Position numbers and translations under genes: made by a program. This document shows positions 1 through 14,300 of a stretch of 64,000 bases of DNA, in pieces (the stretch's first letter is position 1; each line of letters opens with the position of its first letter). The DNA lies in contig CM072881.1 in the NCBI GenBank assembly GCA_036937835.1, forward strand, positions 5,673,501 to 5,737,500. Reading direction: 5' to 3'. The notes below the pieces were generated by a model. The model was not told where the DNA came from, did not search any database, and saw only the letters and a program-made list of their open reading frames with translations. The stretch comes from Pampus argenteus (Eukaryota > Chordata > Actinopteri > Scombriformes > Stromateidae).

Positions 1-100
1 CAGCCATTCCCTCTACCCTTTGCGCACCGTCGGTAGCATCCACGCACTGCATGTGAGCTGTGACATCGGCAGCAGAGAAATTTCATTCAGAGGAATTTAT

Positions 101-133
101 AAGAAAGAAAGAAAGAAAGAAAGAAAAAAAAAA
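101..133. repeat. (AAAG)n then poly-A microsatellite
   Basis: About six tandem AAAG units run into A-rich sequence. Confidence 0.9.
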
Positions 134-194
134 GGATGATGAGAAGTGAGGATCACATTAAGCTACAACTGGTTACGGAGAATCTCCTCTTTGA

Positions 195-208
195 CTGAGA
201 GAGCGAGA

Positions 209-259
<51 letters not shown>
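195..259. repeat. (GA)n microsatellite
   Basis: Nearly pure GA dinucleotides from 212 to 259, with interrupted units before. The Leu/Ser-repeat open frames on the other strand are products of this tract. Confidence 0.95.
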
Positions 260-260
<1 letters not shown>

Positions 261-2548
261 ACCAGAGGTAGAGGGGGAGCAAGAGAGGGGAGAGGGAGAG
301 AGACAGGAGCGTGCTGCTTGTGAGGCACACTCGCTCAGAAGCCCAAAGTGGGAGGGGGAAGACGGAGAAAATGGGCAAGAGAGAGGTATGCAGGATATGT
401 GTTCTGCTCTCTCTCTCTCTCTAACCTCTGTGCCATCTATTTCCATGCAACAGGGGAGTGTGCCACAAACTGATTTGCAACACGGGACTTGAGACACATA
501 ATACACTGACACAAGCACACATGCAACATAGATCAATAAATAAAAAGAGACAGCCACTCCCCATGTGATCTAGCGTGGGATATCCAGTACCCATTATTTT
601 AAATGGATAGTGCCAGGGTCAATGTCACCTACCACCGAGCAATTCTCCAAAGCACAGTCATCAAACATCACCTGGGGGGGTGGGGGGTCGGGGGGGTCCA
701 AGCTAAACAATGTGTTTGGCCTTCTGTCACTGCTTGTACAGGCTACAGAGGGACAATACACTCATAAAGTTGTATGCTGAACACAAGCTTTTCCTGCCTA
801 TGCTGTTCCTCCCTGGTGATGATAATAATAAATGATAATTAAAATCAAAGTGAAATATATTGAAACATGCATCGGTGTTTAAAACACATATAATCTTACT
901 GTGTGTTCAGACAGAACGCGAGTTTACACACAAAGTCAATGAGTAGCCGTGAATTCGCTTGGGGGGGGCGCCACACATTTATGCGAATATCTTCATCATC
1001 TGCACAAGTTGAAGATGTTTCAACCTGAGCGAACATTTTTCACATATCCAAAGGATTTATGAATGTGCTTAATAAACATACAGAGACGAGAGAGAGAAGG
1101 AAAAAAAATAAAGACCTGGAGGGATATAACAGAAATAACCAGAGTCCCTGGTGAGTTCAGTCAGGACTGAGCTCAAAGCAAATTGTAATGCAGTGAACGC
1201 AGTGTGATAGCATTTAAAGCCAATGCAAAGACACAAGTGAACATATACGTTTGTGTTGTGTGAATGATGAAGGGAAATGCATCTGTGGAAGTTGAAAATA
1301 TATATTTTTTTTTGCATGTATCCCCTAGCTTATAAAAGTTCCTGGTACGCTAAGCTGTTACTGAAACACAACACACTGACAGCGTGTACGGCGCTAGCTT
1401 GCTATAGCTAATGTCTTGTCTGTTTGGGGGGAATAAACTGCAAAAAAACAAATTAACTCAGCAGTCAAAATGTGCGAAGACAGTGAGGTGAAAATCTGCT
1501 TTACAATCATAGTTTTAAAAAAAGTTTAAATGTGTGTATTTTTAGCCATTTCATCTCATTGTCTCCACGGTCGGCTCCTTAGGGGTTTTGGTAGTAGAGG
1601 TGTTCAATATGAGTACCAGCTAATCTCACCCAGAATCTCTAAACTGACTAGACTGAATCAACATGGTCATTGACTGACTCAGGCGTCTTTAGCAGTGGAG
1701 CTCCCCTTACTGGTGAATGAAAGAGTCATCGTCAGCTCAGCGGGCCGTACAGGCCAAACAGTATGTCACCACAACCAGGTCTGAAGCAACCTACTGACCT
1801 GACCGCTGGGCTGAAGACAGTCAGAAGCTTGACTTAGGGTTTAGTGTCTATTATATTGAACTAGTAATAGTCCGACTCTGTGCTTTCTATTTGAAAGAAA
1901 AAAAAAAAAAAAAGTGTAGTAAGTGGAGGAAAAAAAATCGAATCCACACGCATGCCCTGATTCATGACTACCAGTAGGAGGCTGAACAGTCTTTCCCAGT
2001 GTGCAGCTCACACTTACAGGCAGTCCTGCCTGATGTGAATGCAGCTTTATCCTCTTATTCTGCCTGTCATTTGCCACTTATCTAATCAGCGGGGCAGGCT
2101 GATTTTATACAGAAATGGACACTCAGCCAGGCCTTTTCATGCTCCCGCATTTACAGCCGTAACCTTTTAACCTCAGCCGTTCCATTTATAACAATAGATC
2201 CTCTCTTTGTCAGCCAATACATTCAGTCAATACGTTCAGCCGTTCAACAGGCCGATAAACTGTACTGTCTTTAACCATTTGGTTGGCTGGTCCCATGTGG
2301 TATTCACGAGACTACAGCAAATGCATACTGGTAAGCAGGGCTGGAGGTGATAACTGGTTGCTGGAATAGACAGTTAGGATGTGAGATTAGGAAGAGAGAT
2401 GGAAATCTTTGCGTTTGCTTTGATGAACGCATTAAAACATTTAATGTTAAACAATGCGTATCAGAGTCCAGCAGCAGGTGTAACTAGATTCTTCTCTGCA
2501 TTCTTTATAAATGATTGAATATAAATGATCAGCTGTTATGTAATACCG

Positions 2549-2573
2549 TGTGTGTGTGTGTGTGTGTGTGTGT
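2549..2573. repeat. (TG)n microsatellite
   Basis: About twelve uninterrupted TG units. Confidence 0.9.
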
Positions 2574-2662
2574 TTGTGTTAGGGTTTACATGGAATGCAG
2601 TTTATGAGGGTTGCCTGCAGGATCTTATCACAGCATAGGGTCACATTGCTTCTGCATGGCGT

Positions 2663-2663
<1 letters not shown>

Positions 2664-2704
<41 letters not shown>
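2664..2704. repeat. (TG)n microsatellite
   Basis: About twenty uninterrupted TG units, 90 bases from the previous TG block. Confidence 0.93.
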
Positions 2705-2705
<1 letters not shown>

Positions 2706-2889
2706 CAGAGGTCACCCTCATAAAATTAAAGGCTATCTGTAACATGATTAAAGGAGCGCTGATGAGCAGCTATTATAGCAAGATCAGAACTGGATATCTG
2801 CTGCTTACACAGTAAATGATGCAGTGCAACTGTCTGTCACAGTCATAAGAGAGTTTACAAGATGACACCCACCTCCACCTCATTAGCCA

Positions 2890-2912
2890 TCACACACACA
2901 CGCACACACACG

Positions 2913-2943
<31 letters not shown>
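2890..2943. repeat. (CA)n microsatellite with CG interruptions
   Basis: CA units with scattered CG units, the opposite orientation to the TG blocks just upstream. Confidence 0.93.
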
Positions 2944-2944
<1 letters not shown>

Positions 2945-3964
2945 TCCGCAGAGGAAAACAGAAAGGAAAACAGGGTAGGAAGGAAAATGAACTGGGGAAA
3001 CAGAAAGAGATATTATTATCCCTACCAAACTGGTATATGCTCTGTTGCATGTGTGTGTGTGTGTAGATTTGCATGTATTAATGTGTGTTTATCTCTTTTT
3101 AGCATGCTAAATGCCAGGGCAGCTGCGGTGGGGAAACTGTATCAATGCTGCTTGGAAAAATCACACACTAAAGCTGTAAGCCTATGGGTAAATAGCAATT
3201 TAACAGAACACATGAAAGCATCTTTAAACTGCACTCTCTTACACTCATGATGACATGCGAGTCAATGTGTGTAATGACAATGTGTGTGTGTGTGTGCGGT
3301 TCTGTGCGCCATTTGATGTTGGAAGAGCACACTACATGTATAATGCACCATCGTTCCGAAGCGGCGAGTAGCAGCACTGCAGCAACTGCTGTCTGCTTTT
3401 TCACTTCTTCTGTGGATAAAAACGTGAAGTTTTTCACTTTTCAAGCGGACAAGAAAAGAGGAGAGGAAGAAGTGATGATGAATGAACAATGGAGGAATAC
3501 GAATAAGGGAGAGTGAAATGAATGCACATTAAATAAACTGTAAAACACAGCTAGAGTATAACAAAAACCTAAAAAGGACAACAAAGGACAATGAGAGCAA
3601 TGGGAGAGTCATGTGACCGTAGCAAAAAGTATTTAGGATGTTCTGCCTTAACAGTTCCACCCTGTTTGAACTGGTGACACCTGTTATTACCGGTGGTCGC
3701 ACACAATCATTACAAAAGACACAGCTGAAAGAGCAACACTATGAAATGACACCTTGTGTTACAACACGTTGAACCATTACGTCCATTAGAGATTAAAATG
3801 TGTGTGGAGAGAGAGCAGAGAGTCTAACCTCTACTGTACAAACTCAACAATGCAGAAGCAAGAACTCTTTTTTTTTTTTTTTTTTTTGGCATATCCGTCC
3901 AATTTTCCATGGAATGAATGGGGTGCTATCTTGGAACATGGTTTTCTCATAATACAGCCATGGT

Positions 3965-4020
3965 TTATGGGCGTCCCGGTGGCTTTGGTGTTTAAGACCC
4001 TAAACATATAATCCTAACCA
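3965..4020 (+). repeat. possible tRNA-derived SINE head fragment
   Basis: GGGCGTCCCGGTGGCTTTGG followed by TGTTTAAGACCCTAAACATA resembles the tRNA-like head of fish SINEs, with a box A-like segment in TGGCTTTGGTG. The second promoter box and tail are not clear. The match is from memory only. Confidence 0.35.
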
Positions 4021-4574
4021 GTGTTGGCTTCCATACTTGGAAAGTGTTGTGAGCGAAACAGTAAATTAGGCTCTGCTATGAGAAATGTAGCAAGCTAATC
4101 TACAATAACATGGCAGAAGTGGTTTGCTACATCAAAGCTAATTTTCAATTTATTATTATTATTATAATAATCATTATTGTATGATCGACCGACGTTTGGT
4201 GCGCATTGATGATCTTACTGATGTTATTCTTGATCCCTGATAAGACTGTGAAGGTGTTCCCATATAGTGGGTGACATAATCACCCAAGGTGTTGAGTAGA
4301 AAGAGGCGTGCACTGTGGGAGGGCGACCTCTCAGAAATGAACAGGTTGAAAGAGGAAGGGGAACTGGAAATAAGGAGTTTCAAAGAAGAGGGAGTTAGAG
4401 AACAGCAATTTAAGTTATGCCTCGTTGACACAAGGACAAATAGGAACTGACAGGTTGTACTGGAGGGTTTCAGATGTTACAAAACAACTTACATAAGAGT
4501 TCAATATGTCTTACCTGACCTCATGAAATATTTTGAAAAAATGGCTGAAAAAAAAAAAACCCTTCTTGTATCTT

Positions 4575-5135
4575 CTTGACCTGCTACGGTTTGCTTATCG
4601 GGCTAAGCGAGGGATAGAGATGCTGCTGCTGCTCTGCCAAACCTGTGATTCAAACACCTCAACGGTAGCAAAATACGTGCTATATTAAAATGTGCAGATG
4701 ACTCTGCTATGTCAGTCTCCTCCATGTTGATGAAAATTGCAGATGATGAGTGTGATTGGGCGGTCTTGAGATTAAATGTGGCAAAGATGAAGGACATGCT
4801 CAAGTTCTTATATATTCTGTCCATGTATGAACTTCATGACTTCATTGAGCCTGTGTTAATTTTTTCCGTAATCTGCTGGTGCGGCAATCTCAGCATCAAG
4901 ACCAACACTGTTCTATCAAAGACAGTGAACGTCAGCAGTAAAACCCTCCAGCTGATTAACCTCCATGACCTGTATAACCGACAGGTAAGCGTGGAAGGTC
5001 AAATCCATCCAATCAGTCAGCACACACATTATGCACTGAGTTTCAGATCCTACCTTCTTGCACCTGGACTAGATTTCCCCTCGTAAAGAGCAACACATAC
5101 AGGCACTCTTTCATTCCCACTACGCAATTAGTTTT
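4575..5135 (+). mobile_element. degenerate LINE (non-LTR retrotransposon) fragment, reverse transcriptase C-terminal part
   Basis: Reading across frames gives LDLLRFAYRAKRGIE, then an ADD block (CADDSAMS), RLNVAKMKDM, then FIEPVLIFSVICWCGNLSIK, SKTVNVSSKTL and LHDLYNRQ, and after a frameshift KSNTYRHSFIPTTQL. These match in order the fish LINE pattern LQFAYRA, FADDSA, LNVSKTK, ESVLTFS--W-GNLS, and RYRNSFIP. At least two frameshifts and a deletion between the first two blocks show it is dead. The catalytic tyrosine of the usual YADD/FADD motif is replaced. The clade is uncertain, perhaps L2/CR1-like. Confidence 0.65.
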
Positions 5136-6658
5136 TCCCAAATGACGTCATGCTTGTTAATCTGAGGTCCACATCCAGTGGGTTTTTTTTTAATTGCACC
5201 TGTAAAAGTCGTTGTATGTGCAGATATTGTTGTTGTTGTTATTATTATATCAAGATTTGCAAATGGAAAAAAACAATGAATGGATGTTTAATCACCAATC
5301 TAGTTACGGTCTGCCTGAATATGAGGCATTGGTGTGGACCAGTGAAATAAAACAAAATCACTCCAGTCACATTTGAACTGACAGTTTTCCTCTTCTACGT
5401 TTTCATGCAGGCCGTGTTGTTCTTGGTTTAGGACAGCCATTGATTATCTATGACTTACTGCTAACTGATTCCCTTACAGTGGCAGTGTCTAGTCAAGAAC
5501 CAGGAGTGCACAGTAGATGATGTTCTCTCTACGGCAAGCGGATGAGTTCAAAATGAAGTAGAGCTGCGTGCACTTTATGTCCTACTTTATGTACCTATGT
5601 CTGTCTTGCATCAGTGTCTTACTGTAAGTTGATTGGTCAGCTCCTGGATCATAGACATATGATTTCCTTATTTTTCCTGTTCTTTACTTAAAATACAGAC
5701 TTCTCAAATACATCCGTACACGTAGAAGCCCAAATCTGATACAAAATGCGTGCAAATGGACGCACAGAAACACACATGGAACAACATCAGCAGCGCGGGC
5801 TACAGTACAAGTACTTCACAATTGTCCAACACAGTGTTACAAAGCAGAAAGTCTCTTTAAGCTGCACCTTTCTTTCTTGAGACTTTTAATCCTTCGTAAT
5901 GAGAACTTTATGACAGATGTGGTGGAAAGCTGGACTCCGCTTCAGACCCGGGTCCACTTTGCTTTGCGAGTGGTTTATTGCAGCCAAATGAGGTTCTGCT
6001 CCAGTTTGAATAAGAGCCCACTGCTTCATTACTGGATCCGACTTATTATTGGCCACATCAAAGCTGCTTTCAGGCACAAAAAAGGAGAAAATCACGGAGA
6101 GAACATCAAAGAAAAGAGAAAGCTGGAGTTATGTATGCGTTAGTGTGCCAGTAAAGACAAGGCGTCACAGTTCATTCATAACAGTGACAGACAATCACAG
6201 TCAATCCTCCTACATGGATCCATCTCAATAAAGATGTGTCTCCACACACACGCACACACACACACTTCTAATAGCACTGCTGTCACTTTATTGTGTGTGT
6301 ATAAATCATTCCTCCGGGTTGAGAAGGGATTTGAGTCAAACGCAAACAGATTGTTTTGTTCTCCGGTGGGTTTTGAACACACTTTTGCAGCCCATCACAA
6401 TGCAATTCATTACCTCTCCATAGAAAGTCGAACAGCACGAGGCTCCACTGAAACGTGAAGTAGGGGGGAAGTCGCATAATAACGCGTCATTATCCCCGTA
6501 TTTAACAATTATTGCGTCTCCCTCCTCTATGACAGTGGAACCGCTATAATGACTCATCATCGCTCGTGTCAAGTACTTCTGTCTTTTGTCTCGTCTAATT
6601 AGAAACGGATGAATCTTAGGTGCAGCGCCTGAAAAAGGGAGAGATGGGGAAAGAGAAC

Positions 6659-6691
6659 AGGAATGAATGAATGAATGAATGAATGAATGAA
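6659..6691. repeat. (GAAT)n microsatellite
   Basis: About eight tandem GAAT units. Confidence 0.93.
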
Positions 6692-8284
6692 TGGGTGAGG
6701 ATATCGGGGGTGAAACAAGGATAAGTGGATGCGTAAGGGTCGGATGGAGAAAAGTTGAGACAAATAGGAGAGATGAATATAAATGAATATATTAAATCAT
6801 GCTTTTTTTTTTCATCCACCAAGTGTCAATCAGCCCGAATGATGTTAAACTAGCAGCAGCTCTTCAGTAACTGTGGATGTTGAGTGTAAATATAAAAGAC
6901 AAACTTTAAAGTGGCAATAATCAATATTTTTTTATGACATGATCAAATGAGAATACGTGAATCTCCTCTTTACAGAGCTCTATAGTGACTTTCAGCTCAT
7001 TACCCCTACAACATGTTCTCTTTGAGCCTGCAGTGTGGAGTCTTACTGAGAGTTTGTAACAGAGTAAGAGCAGAGAGATGAATGAGTGGAGCCGCTGGCA
7101 GGGATCCACTGACTTTCAGCCGCTCGATGAGTTAAACTGGCCCACAGGGTGGCTGCACGCCTGTGAGCGAGCGAAGGGTATCATTGATTTCTGTCTGAAG
7201 TAAAGTTGAGATTGTATTACATATAACACTGGTGTTTCTGGCGTTGTGTGCATGTGTGTGTGTGTGTGTGTGCAGGCAGACATGACCACAGACTCTCTTA
7301 AAGCGCAGCAATTTGAACCATTCGCTGTTTGATTGGAATAATACACAAACAACAGTGAAAGACAAACTTCCCTCTGCGACGGTGTCAAATAAACAGCCGA
7401 TATTTTCTCCCTCTGCTTTTCATTTCCTCCCGTCTCCCTCCTCGTATCAACTTCTCGCCCCGCTGCGTTTCTCGGACTCGCACACATACCAGGAGAAGAG
7501 AGAGATGGAAGGAACAGGTTCTTTAGTGGTCAGAAGCAAACCAAACAAACGTGCAGCCAGTTCTGAAACCAAACTCTAAAGGCACATGGAACTATCTGTA
7601 GCTCTGCACAGACAACGTGCCAAAATCTGTCAACTTAACTTAAGGTTGGACGACAAGAAGGCAAATTGTAAAATGCGTTGCTGGTTGAAATGAAGCTAAG
7701 CAAGCAGCTGCATGTAGTCGAAGTGCTTCTACATCCTGCAATCCAACGCCACGCTGACACATTTCCTCCTTCTCCTTCTCCTCTCCTCGCTTTGCTTTCT
7801 GACGGACGGGTGTCATTCCAAACTCTTGCATCACTTACTTGCTGCCGTCTCTTCACCGACCATGACAACAGTATCCATGGGAACTGTTTGTGTTGGCTTT
7901 GCGGCTGGATGTAACCCTTAATGTTTTTTCACTCTATTCTGTTTCTGCTTCAACCTGCTACTTTTCTCATTAATAGTAGTTTGGCCGTTGTTTATTCATG
8001 TGGTGTATCCTACTGAAATGAACAGTGACCGTATCTCAACTCGCTTTGATTGTTTTATAAATGAATCCCTCTTCATTTGTCTTTACTTTCCCTTCTTTTC
8101 CTCATATGTGGGTGAGTTGCTGCAGTCTCTTTTCTGCTCTGCTCAATGTTCCGCAGATTTTTACACGTTCTTGTAGAAATCCTTCTGTGGCTCCAGAGGC
8201 ATCTGTGTAAAATCTGATCTGATTGCCTCAAGTGATGTTACTTTAGTCAGCGTCTGTTGGGGCTGAAGACTGGAAACAGCAAAA

Positions 8285-8324
8285 CACACCAGAGGGTGTG
8301 GAGTTAGAAAGAAGTGAGGTTACC
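8285..8324 (-). repeat. dispersed repeat sharing a 22-base core with 51259-51294
   Basis: The reverse complement of 8303-8324 is identical over 22 bases to 51259-51280. Similarity continues through a CCTCTGG block on the same side. Confidence 0.55.
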
Positions 8325-11300
8325 TGCTTCTCTTCTCCAGGCTGCATTAGACGCTGCTAGCATAACACACCCAAATCTGTGAGGGAGATGAAACGTGAAT
8401 TTTCATCCTCTGTTTTTCCAGCTCAAAGCCTCTCATTCACAAATTTCACACATCGCCGTGCTAAACAAATTGACTTTTTACCTTCATTGAACGCCGCGTT
8501 AAGATACTATCACCAGAAAATGTGAGCAAACAGTTGAAGAAAACAGAGGAAGTTTATTTTTTTCCCAGAGCTGAACACAGCCGCACGCTATAGATGGATG
8601 GAAACAACGCGATGGTCGTAAAACTAAAACAATGAGCTGACGCGTGCCAAAAAAAAAAAATAAAGCTGCAGGGAAATACAGTCTGTAAGTTCACCTTTCA
8701 TATCACACAGTCAACTGATCCATTGAGCTTTGTATTGCTCTGCTCTCTAAAATTCAGCATTGATTGTGTAGCCAACGCAGTGATGGACAGATTGTCCCAG
8801 AAGATTCAGTTTCGTATCAGTGTCTGGCTGTCTATTAAAGATATTTATTTTTAATGAGGGCATAATTGGTAAGATTTCCTCTGCATCTCAAGTTCATAAT
8901 AAATATTTTTGTTCATCAGTTCTGCCAGAGGCCAAATTAGAGAAGAGCTCCAGACAATAGTTTTAGATCATTAACTCAGCTGTTCAGAACACGGCTTGTT
9001 TTTACTGTGAGCCACCCAGCAGCAAGACGGAGCCGGATTTAGAGCTTAAAATAACAATGATGAAGGTACTGACATGATTTACTGTTGCATTAACATCGCC
9101 CCTAATTTTCCAAACTGGTTCGGTTCAGTAAAGGTTGTTTTCTTTCTTGGCGTATAGCATCAGTATGCTTTTACAGGTGGAAACATCTGAGGCTCATAAA
9201 TGCTGGAATCACATAAAACAAAATAAATAAAAAAAAAATAGATGCTCGTGGTATAATAAAAATGTTTAAGTAATGACTGTAATTTGGCAAATCTTTTGTT
9301 GCTTGTGTAAAAGCCCCGAGGCGTTGACGGGTTGGACATGAGGAAGCTGTCCAGGAGTTTTGCATCATTAATAACCATATTAGTAATTCATCAAAATGAG
9401 TTTTCAGTGTCTTTCAAAAGAAAGAAAAAAAAAACATTGATAAGACAAAGACTTTCACTGCCTGTGTGTGTGTGTGTGTGTACGTTCTGACTTTTTGACA
9501 CTATGTGCTTCACAGTATTAGAAGGAGCTGATTTATACATCAATGAGCAGACTTTATAACTCAATATGAAAAGCTACACACTGCCAGCCTCATGTGTTTC
9601 TGGGGGTGCAGGGGTCACCCAGGTTTTCATCAGTTCCTGTGTAATCTTCCTGGAAACTCTATTCTGGTTTTCAATTTATTTGGATGCATTCACTTTCACA
9701 ACCAATCAGCAGGCTTCGAGTCTGTCTGGTCGGATTTTCAGGCTGCGTGACAGAGTTGGAGCTAATACAAATGTGGGCTCTGCAAGTTATCCTGTGTTGT
9801 TTTTTATACTAAATATGAAATAAAAATATTATTCAAGCTCTTCAGCGTTCACTGTTGTTATTTCACATGAAATCCGCCATGTCCCGTTTCCACGGCTGCA
9901 CCGTCAGCCCTGACGGAGGAGGAGGGAAACGGTCTGGAAACCAGAAAACTCCTGTCTGTTCCAGGCAGATCAAACCGCCAGACACACTGAGTCACGACCT
10001 CTGTGAGGGAGGAAGAAAGGAGTCGAGACACATGGTGAAATATGGAGAGAAGACATGCAAGGAGATTTTTATCTAAAATAGCCGCATGAATTCTCCCATA
10101 ATGCTTCATGTGTGATTTAACCTCATAACACAAGAGTATAAAAAAAAAAAAAGACATCTTGACCAGTGGAGGCGAAAGAAAGAATGAAAACAAGATGGGA
10201 CAAGCCTTTCTCACACAGCCTACGGGGAACAGTTGTCAGAAATTAAAATCTTCTGTCCATAAATGGAGCTGAAAAGCAGCTTCCCCCCCACACACACACA
10301 CATGTTACAGACAATACAGACTCATGACTTTCTATTCATTTATCAAAAATCAAGCCAAAAAAAAAATAAAAAATGTAGATGCCCAGTTCCAAAATCTCAG
10401 CAGACTCCTTAACATAACTGTAATAGAGACAGCTGGTTGCATGTTATTATGATCACAGGGCAAGCCGCTTCAATACTGACAAATACAAGCAATCGCACGT
10501 GTGATAGAGGCTTAATATTTCAACATTGTAAACCAATTCTATTTTATCTTTCATCTCTGCAGTAATAATTTACCATCCAGACTGTTCATCCCGTCCTGGG
10601 CTTCTCTAAATAAAGAAGATGTGATTTGTTAACCAGCTGGTTGGCCCGGGCAGTGATGCACATGGCAGATCCCGCAAGGTCAGGGACAAGCTGCATTAAT
10701 ACGACTCTATCACACTGCAAGCTCTATGAAATCATACAGCCAGTGATTATGAGTTAGCCTGAGCTCTTCAGGTATGTTGCGCTTCCACACTCAAACGAGA
10801 TTTTTTTTTTCGAGCTGCAAAGCCACTTTCTGCCGAAACAACAAAAAGGCTTGAGGAGAGCAGATCAAGCTGCTCGAGACCTTTGAGGTGTGAGGTGAAA
10901 TATGTTATGGCTACAGATACATATGAGCTACATAAATGGCTGTCATGAATCAAAGAGCTGATTCTGACAGGTCATTTCACTGCCCTTGCTCTGTCTTTCT
11001 TTTTCTACTGCCCTCAAACTGCATGTCTTCCTGCCGCATAATTTCAAGAATGAAATTAGTAATGTGGAAATATTAATAAAAGTATAGTTTATACTACCAA
11101 TGCATTCATGGACATTGCATCAACTATAAAAAAAAAGAATGAAAATACTGTTACTTAAGTAAAAACATAAAAAAGGGTCATTTTAAATAAAGTATGTGCG
11201 TGATATTTTTAAAAGGTGGGGTTATGTGATAATAACAGTGCTATATGACAGAATTATTACATTTAAGAACACACTAAATAACGTGCATTAACGTCTCAAC

Positions 11301-14300
11301 GTATAACTTAGCAGAATAACAACACGGCGTTCCTGGACGTGAACCACGGAGCCTTTACGTCCAAAGCAACAATAAATTCCTTCTCTTTGATTATCTAATA
11401 AATATAAAACCACATTAGCTTTAACCAAACCTGAGCCAAAAGCACAGGAGGAGGGCTGCAGATTCTACTAGAGGAAACAACTTCAGGGTCAGGATGGAGA
11501 TAAAAAGCAGCCAAGATTCACTTCACATACATAACGGCCCATCAGTATTGTATTAAGACGGATCCTTTAAGCTTATGGTGCTATGTAAAGCAGATGTTCT
11601 CCTCCGTGATGCAGCAATCAGTGCGTTTGTTGTTGTACTGGCTGAACAGCATTCTCAGTTAACTCCTCTACAGTCTGCTACAGTCTGAGTCCACGGCTGC
11701 AGTCACAACTGTGACAGGGACAAGGTGTCGCACGCTTCACTGAATGAATGTAGAAGACGCTGCTGGAGGATCCATCACAAGCATCTGTACCAGACCCAAC
11801 ATGCAACTTGTTATTAGTATTATTATTAATATGCCATAATCATTCCTCCTGTTCATACTGACTGTCAGTAGATCCCTACATAATGCACTTACAATATAAG
11901 TGATGGGGGTAAAAAAAAAATAAAAATAAATCCACAAAGAGGGAATCTGCTGCTATAAAGACTGACTGACTTCTTTACTTTTGCTCATACTCGGTAGGAA
12001 AGTACATTCTTGAAATAAAAAAAATATTTGATTTGATAAGTCTGTTGGCAAAAGAAAAGAATGTCTCTGATTCCAATGTGAATATTTTGTGGTTTCTTTA
12101 GTCTTTTATGACTAAATATGTTTGCTATGTGGACGGTTGGTTGACTGTCTTAAACAGTGATTGACATTTGTCACCATTTTCTCACATTTTACACAACAAA
12201 ATTAATAGATAATGAAAGTAATTGTTAGTTATATACTCTGCAGCCCTAAAATATAATAAATAAATAAATAAATAAAACACTATGTTGTAACAAGAGAGCT
12301 TCAAGTGAGACTGGGGTTGACTATAGAGCACCTTATCTTAATAATAACACGTTGAAAGCTGTTAGAGTCAAAGCAATGGAAGAGATATCATATATAACAA
12401 CTTTATTCTCTATAGTTATATTTTAATGACCAATGGAAACACATTCGTTTGTTCCAAAGCAGAACTTATCCTCAAAAACAAACATACAGTTCAAGTGCAG
12501 GAGATCATCCTTCATATATTGAGATATACCAGCAGCATAATTAGTTAAATTCATCATAACGTGAATTTCTTTTACGCAGCCTTGATCCATCAAAGGTGCC
12601 AATAAACAACTCTAAAGCCTTCAATCACACGTCATATGTTTTCTATCTAACACAGAAAACACGGCATTTAATGAGCACGTGTTGGTTTTGAGGTCACTTT
12701 TTTTAAATTATTTATTTAATTAGTTGCAGCTTATTTCGTCTTTTTTTTAATTGCTGCTCAGCAAACCGCTGAACCTGTGCTCAGCCGAGCCGCTAGTTTG
12801 CTGTGAAGTAAACTAACAGTTATGTACATTTTAATCATTAGCTCAGCTTAAATTATTGAAAAAACTCACCAGAAATCTCCAGCACTGAACCTCAAGGCCT
12901 GCTGGTCTCTGATCACATCCCGGTAACTGCACGGTAACACGAGGTGCATCAAGCAGAAAACCGTGAAGCGTTCAGCAACACAAAAGCAACAAACTTTCAC
13001 TCCAAACTCTCTAACGTAGTGTGACATGTTCAGCTTGATTTGAGGTGTGCAGGTGGCGACTGCAGAGCCGGTTCAGTACCACAAACCACACTAACACTAA
13101 CACTAACATATATAATCGCTGCCTTTCAAACGTCCTCTACGTGCTGCCTGCGTGTGTGTTTGTCTGTGTAGAAAGCTCCTGGCTGCATCTCTTTGCTGCA
13201 GATTGGGTGAAAGTTTAGTTTCAGTGTGTGAATCAAATCGCATCCTGCAACTCTGACAAATTATCTTTGCTACACGAGACCTTGATCTAACCTGAGCCCC
13301 AACTTCAGAGGGGAAGATCGTTTTAACGGGAAGGAAAGACTCTTTGAAAAGGGATCAGGACACAGGGACTGCACATCCTCGCATGTCCTTCAAGGTGTGT
13401 AAATCTAAAACTCTTTTTATATGAAATTATTTTATATATTTAGAGGTCTGGACCGCACCGCAGCATCCAACGTTCCTGATAAAATAGCAAGCAAGCAACA
13501 ACCGCCCAGAAATGTCCAAATAACAGCGTTATTGGCATAAACTGTAACATAAACCACTTTCTGTAATGCGTACGTACTCATGTGTTACTGTCCAAAACAC
13601 TGTGGCGTTGACACTAAATGATTTTAAGCTTTAAGCATCTGGTTGATGAAAAAAAAAAAAAAAAGTCAAGTGTTAATTTTATAGCCCAGTTTTAATAGAA
13701 AAAAAAAGTGTCAACCTCAAAATGAATTCTTCAAAAAAAAAAAAGATAAAGAATGACTGACAGCTGCTTCACCCTCTAATTACACGACTTACTTTATATT
13801 CTGAATGAGCTACAGGTGTTATGTAAATGTAAGCACCGCTCTACTCCCTCACGGCCGGGAGCAGAGAGTCTCACTATGTTAATTTAGAATAATTACTCGT
13901 TCACAGAATCTCTAACTGAAGGACAGTTTGGAGAAAATGTTCTTGGCAGGAAGCTGCGCGTGAAACATTTTCAGAACGGGAACAACAATGTGTTTACATC
14001 CCTAATTTTGAATTATTCTGTGTTGCCTACACTCTCCCGGTGGACTCGCACTTTTGTTAAGGACATCTGTGCTTTTGTCTACGGTGGAACCGGTGAGGAT
14101 ATGAATAGTGATGCGGGTGTAACTGGATATAGCACTGGCTTTATTGGTGACATACATGAGTTTGGATATTTGGGCTTTGAAGCATTTGTTTTCTGATGCT
14201 GCCGCGTCTCGAGCTGTCTGAAGCTACCGGGACACATGAAATCACCTGGATGTGTTGTCGTTTAAGTAGATCTGTGAGCATAAATTCAAAGTGATGCCTC

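Larger units (their letters stand above)
1..4574. other. intergenic, no gene seen
   Basis: Contains a (GA)n tract, several (TG)n/(CA)n blocks, a poly-T run at 3871-3888 and G-runs at 674-697. Open frames here are short, repeat-derived or antisense to one another. I see no exon with credible splice sites or recognisable protein. Confidence 0.6.

Noticed and set aside
153..557. Long minus-strand open frame rich in Ser/Leu
   Set aside because: It is the translation of the (GA)n tract and has no recognisable domain or splice context.
13960..14196. 78-codon plus-strand frame with ordinary-looking composition
   Set aside because: It starts at GTG, matches nothing I recognise and has no convincing splice sites, so I do not call it a gene.
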